DNA of 14,489 bases. Origin: Nitrospinaceae bacterium. Its GTDB lineage: Bacteria > Nitrospinota > Nitrospinia > Nitrospinales > VA-1. The stretch lies in the NCBI GenBank assembly GCA_029261435.1, contig JAJDBI010000212.1, positions 1 to 14,489 of the forward strand, written 5' to 3'. Below, piece by piece: positions 12,256-14,489 of this stretch. The translations under genes were made by a program, and so were the position numbers. Below the pieces are notes generated by a model. It was given only the letters and a program-made list of their open reading frames with translations, was not told the DNA's origin and searched no databases. Numbering within the stretch: position 1 is the first letter of the stretch; each line of letters opens with the position of its first letter.

Positions 12256-14457
12256 TTGCTAGAGTCTATTAGAATCCTCATTTTTTCCTTTGTCTTCTTG
12301 GCGATATCCTGGTTCCCCGGGAACTCGTATGCCAGTATTCCGCATGAAGTTCATACCCTAAGTGACTATCACTTTACTGTTCCACCCGGTCTTCAAAGTA
12401 AAGTCGAATTCTGGAAGAAAATATACTCGGAATACAGTACTAAGCATGCAGTTGTTCATGACATAAAAAATCTTGATATTGTTTATGAAGTCGTCTATCT
12501 GGGGGAAAAACGCTTATCCAGAAGAGCACGGGAGCGCAAGCTTGAGAAGGTTAAGAAAAAATACAGGAATATTTTACGCAAAATAGCCAAAACCAAGAAC
12601 AAATCAGGTTTGAAGGGCGAAAATAAAAGAGTTTTTCAACTGGTTAAAAAAGATTTTTATAAGGCTTCAAGACATATACGAGCTCAACTCGGTCAAAAAG
12701 ACCGTTTCCGGGAAGGTATTGAACGTTCAGGCCTTTATTTAGCTGAAATTAAAAGAATATTAAAGCAATACGGTCTTCCCAAAGAACTGAGCGTCCTACC
12801 GCATGTTGAATCTTCTTTTCAGATTGGGGCTTATTCAAGTGCAGGAGCAGCGGGTATTTGGCAGTTCACCCGTGGCACGGGTCGATTATTCATGCGTGTT
12901 GGATATGATGTGGATGAAAGACGAGATCCGATACTGGCCACTCATGGTGCTGCAAAATTACTAAAAAGAAACTTTAAAAGCGTTCATTCATGGCCATTGG
13001 CAGTTACGGCTTATAACCATGGCTTGCAGGGAATGAAGCGAGCTCAGAAAAAGTTTGGAAATGATTTTGTAAAAGTAGTAGCTAAATATAAAAGCCGAAC
13101 ATTTGGGTTTGCCTCACAAAATTTTTATGCAGAGTTTCTTGCCGCCTTACATGTAGTTAAGAATCAGAATAAATATTTCCCCAACCTGGTCATAAAGAAG
13201 CCTGTCGATATGGTTTCCTTTTCGTTGCCTGACTATATTGGTATTCGAACTGCGATGAACTATTTTGATATGTCACGTGATGAAATTGCTAAAGCTAATC
13301 CATCTTTGAGGCGTCCGGTTTTAAACGGGGAAAAACGTATACCAAAAGGGTTTCATTTTCAGGCACCAGCCAGGAAAGTGAACAATCTGGTCGCACGTTA
13401 TGGCCAAATTCCACAAAAGATAAAGTATGGCAGTCAATTGCGTTCCAAATGGTATACCGTTAGAAGAGGGGATACTTTATCTGGAGTAGCTCTGCGTTTT
13501 GGTACAACCATAAGATCTTTGAAGGGGTTCAATAATATAGGAAGGCGCAATCGTATTTATGTAGGTCAAGTGCTTCAATTGCCAAGAGGAAACTCCAAGC
13601 GGCGACCTTCCTACCAACTCGCGAAACTGGATTCCAAAACCGTTTCATCGAAAAACTTTTCAACAAAGCTTGTATCTTACAAAGTACGAAGGCATGATAA
13701 CCTCTCTAAAATCGCGAAGCGTTTTGATACCAATGTAAGACATCTTACGAGTATTAACCGATTCAGGAACCCTAATGCTTTATATCCGGGACAGAGGATA
13801 AAGGTTCCCAGCCAGGAGATTGTTAAGGAGCAAGTAGCATCTAAAAGTGTGATATCTCGCAATTTCAAGTTAACAGTAGATCATTCTAACACTGCTACCA
13901 AGAAGAAATCAGTACCGGTTAAAATCGCCAGAGCTGTTCCAAAGGGCACTCTAAAGGTAGCCAGAAACAGCAATGAAAGTATAAATCGAAACCGACCTGC
14001 TTTTAAACCTGTATCTTTTTCCCCTAACACAAGTTCTGACTCAAAAATAGGTACCATCACCGTTGACTTTGATGAAACCCTGAGTCATTACGCTGAGTGG
14101 TCGCTACTTTCTGTGCGAGAATTAAGAAAGATAAACCGTATTGGGAAAAAGGGAGCTATATCTGTCAACGATAAGCTTCGAGTTAATTTTGCCAAAACTC
14201 TACCAGTTAAATTTGACGAAAAAAGACAAGAATATCACAAGGCGATTCAGGAAGATTTTTTCAATAATTATGAAATCAGCAAACTCACAATTAGAAGTGT
14301 AGAAAAAGGTGAGACTTTATGGGAAATGCGTAACGAGAATTACACCATTCCTCTTTGGCTCTTGAGCAGTTATAACGCTGATAAAGATATTCGTTCGCTT
14401 TCCGTAGGTGAGCCCATTGTCATTCCTGTTATCATTCCAAAAGATAAAAACGCCTGA
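12256..14457 (+). CDS. Secreted MltD-like lytic transglycosylase with LysM domains
   Basis: A 733-aa periplasmic enzyme that cleaves peptidoglycan between MurNAc and GlcNAc. A signal peptide spans about residues 1-26 (hydrophobic ILIFSFVFLAISWF, cleavage after SYA); there is no lipobox Cys. Residues 84-150 are a Lys/Arg-rich linker, unusual. The SLT family-1 domain (about 160-290) has catalytic E185 in LPHVESSF, SSAGAAGIWQFTRGTG (194-209) and AYNHG (252-256). Two LysM repeats follow (399-443, WYTVRRGDTLSGVALRFG; 474-517, YKVRRHDNLSKIAKRF), then two degenerate ones (about 600-645 and 679-724, KGETLW). MltD of E. coli has two LysM and is shorter. The only usable start is TTG at 12256: a stop lies at 12223-12225, and no ATG occurs before the catalytic domain. 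Downstream 14458-14489 holds nothing. Confidence 0.88.
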   Translation: MLESIRILIFSFVFLAISWFPGNSYASIPHEVHTLSDYHFTVPPGLQSKVEFWKKIYSEYSTKHAVVHDIKNLDIVYEVVYLGEKRLSRRARERKLEKVKKKYRNILRKIAKTKNKSGLKGENKRVFQLVKKDFYKASRHIRAQLGQKDRFREGIERSGLYLAEIKRILKQYGLPKELSVLPHVESSFQIGAYSSAGAAGIWQFTRGTGRLFMRVGYDVDERRDPILATHGAAKLLKRNFKSVHSWPLAVTAYNHGLQGMKRAQKKFGNDFVKVVAKYKSRTFGFASQNFYAEFLAALHVVKNQNKYFPNLVIKKPVDMVSFSLPDYIGIRTAMNYFDMSRDEIAKANPSLRRPVLNGEKRIPKGFHFQAPARKVNNLVARYGQIPQKIKYGSQLRSKWYTVRRGDTLSGVALRFGTTIRSLKGFNNIGRRNRIYVGQVLQLPRGNSKRRPSYQLAKLDSKTVSSKNFSTKLVSYKVRRHDNLSKIAKRFDTNVRHLTSINRFRNPNALYPGQRIKVPSQEIVKEQVASKSVISRNFKLTVDHSNTATKKKSVPVKIARAVPKGTLKVARNSNESINRNRPAFKPVSFSPNTSSDSKIGTITVDFDETLSHYAEWSLLSVRELRKINRIGKKGAISVNDKLRVNFAKTLPVKFDEKRQEYHKAIQEDFFNNYEISKLTIRSVEKGETLWEMRNENYTIPLWLLSSYNADKDIRSLSVGEPIVIPVIIPKDKNA

Positions 14458-14489
14458 GTTTTACTTCCCCTCTGAAAAATATTTCAATG

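Noticed and set aside
1..14489. Mobile elements, CRISPR arrays, tRNA or rRNA genes
   Set aside because: No transposase-like protein, phage gene, regularly spaced repeats or cloverleaf-like sequence was seen on either strand by eye.

Overview
The window reads as a chromosomal segment of a flagellated Gram-negative bacterium with moderate to low GC content. The Gram-negative call rests on a secreted LysM lytic transglycosylase and on a FliL/FliK-type/FlhB-C cluster laid out as in delta-proteobacteria and related phyla. The mix of genes would suit a Nitrospinota-like or delta-proteobacterial lineage, but that is an inference from gene style and was not tested against any database. I see no rRNA, tRNA, CRISPR array, insertion sequence or phage gene.

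Layout. (1) Positions 1-1724, minus strand: a MoxR-type AAA+ ATPase followed 11 nt downstream by a long protein that runs off the left edge (at least 255 codons, no stop). (2) 1725-1968: a divergent promoter region. The leftward transcript may carry a small leader ORF and a hairpin; the rightward promoter is an extended -10. (3) 1969-4165, plus strand: a tight three-gene unit of a 53-aa single-pass membrane protein, a VOC-fold putative metallo-dioxygenase with the His/His/Glu triad, and a GlcD/D-lactate-dehydrogenase-type FAD oxidase. (4) 4285-4827: an HNH endonuclease behind a good sigma70-type promoter. (5) 4908-8949: a compact run of an unusual protein with a C-terminal HPr domain, a Nudix hydrolase, CvpA, a class IV aminotransferase and dephospho-CoA kinase (coaE). 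(6) 9035-12031: flagellar genes fliL, a small charged protein, a FliK-type protein and a short FlhB-C (FlhX) protein that overlaps FliK by ATGA. Two candidate sigma28 (FliA) boxes lie in this part. (7) 12256-14457: an MltD-like secreted lytic transglycosylase with two clear and two degenerate LysM repeats.

How the parts fit. The flagellar genes cover stator/basal-body support (FliL), control of rod/hook substrate length (FliK type) and the export switch (FlhX). The neighbouring transglycosylase could remodel the wall, but its link to flagella is only positional. The VOC enzyme and FAD oxidase look like consecutive catabolic steps (2-oxo acid to 2-hydroxy acid to 2-oxo acid), which is a hypothesis. 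The most unusual protein is the HPr fusion: both HPr phosphorylation sites are kept at the classical spacing, and its N-terminal helical part looks internally duplicated. A recurring theme is unconventional initiation: TTG starts for the ATPase and the transglycosylase, GTG for three genes, and short leader ORFs just before the ATPase and the FliK-type gene.
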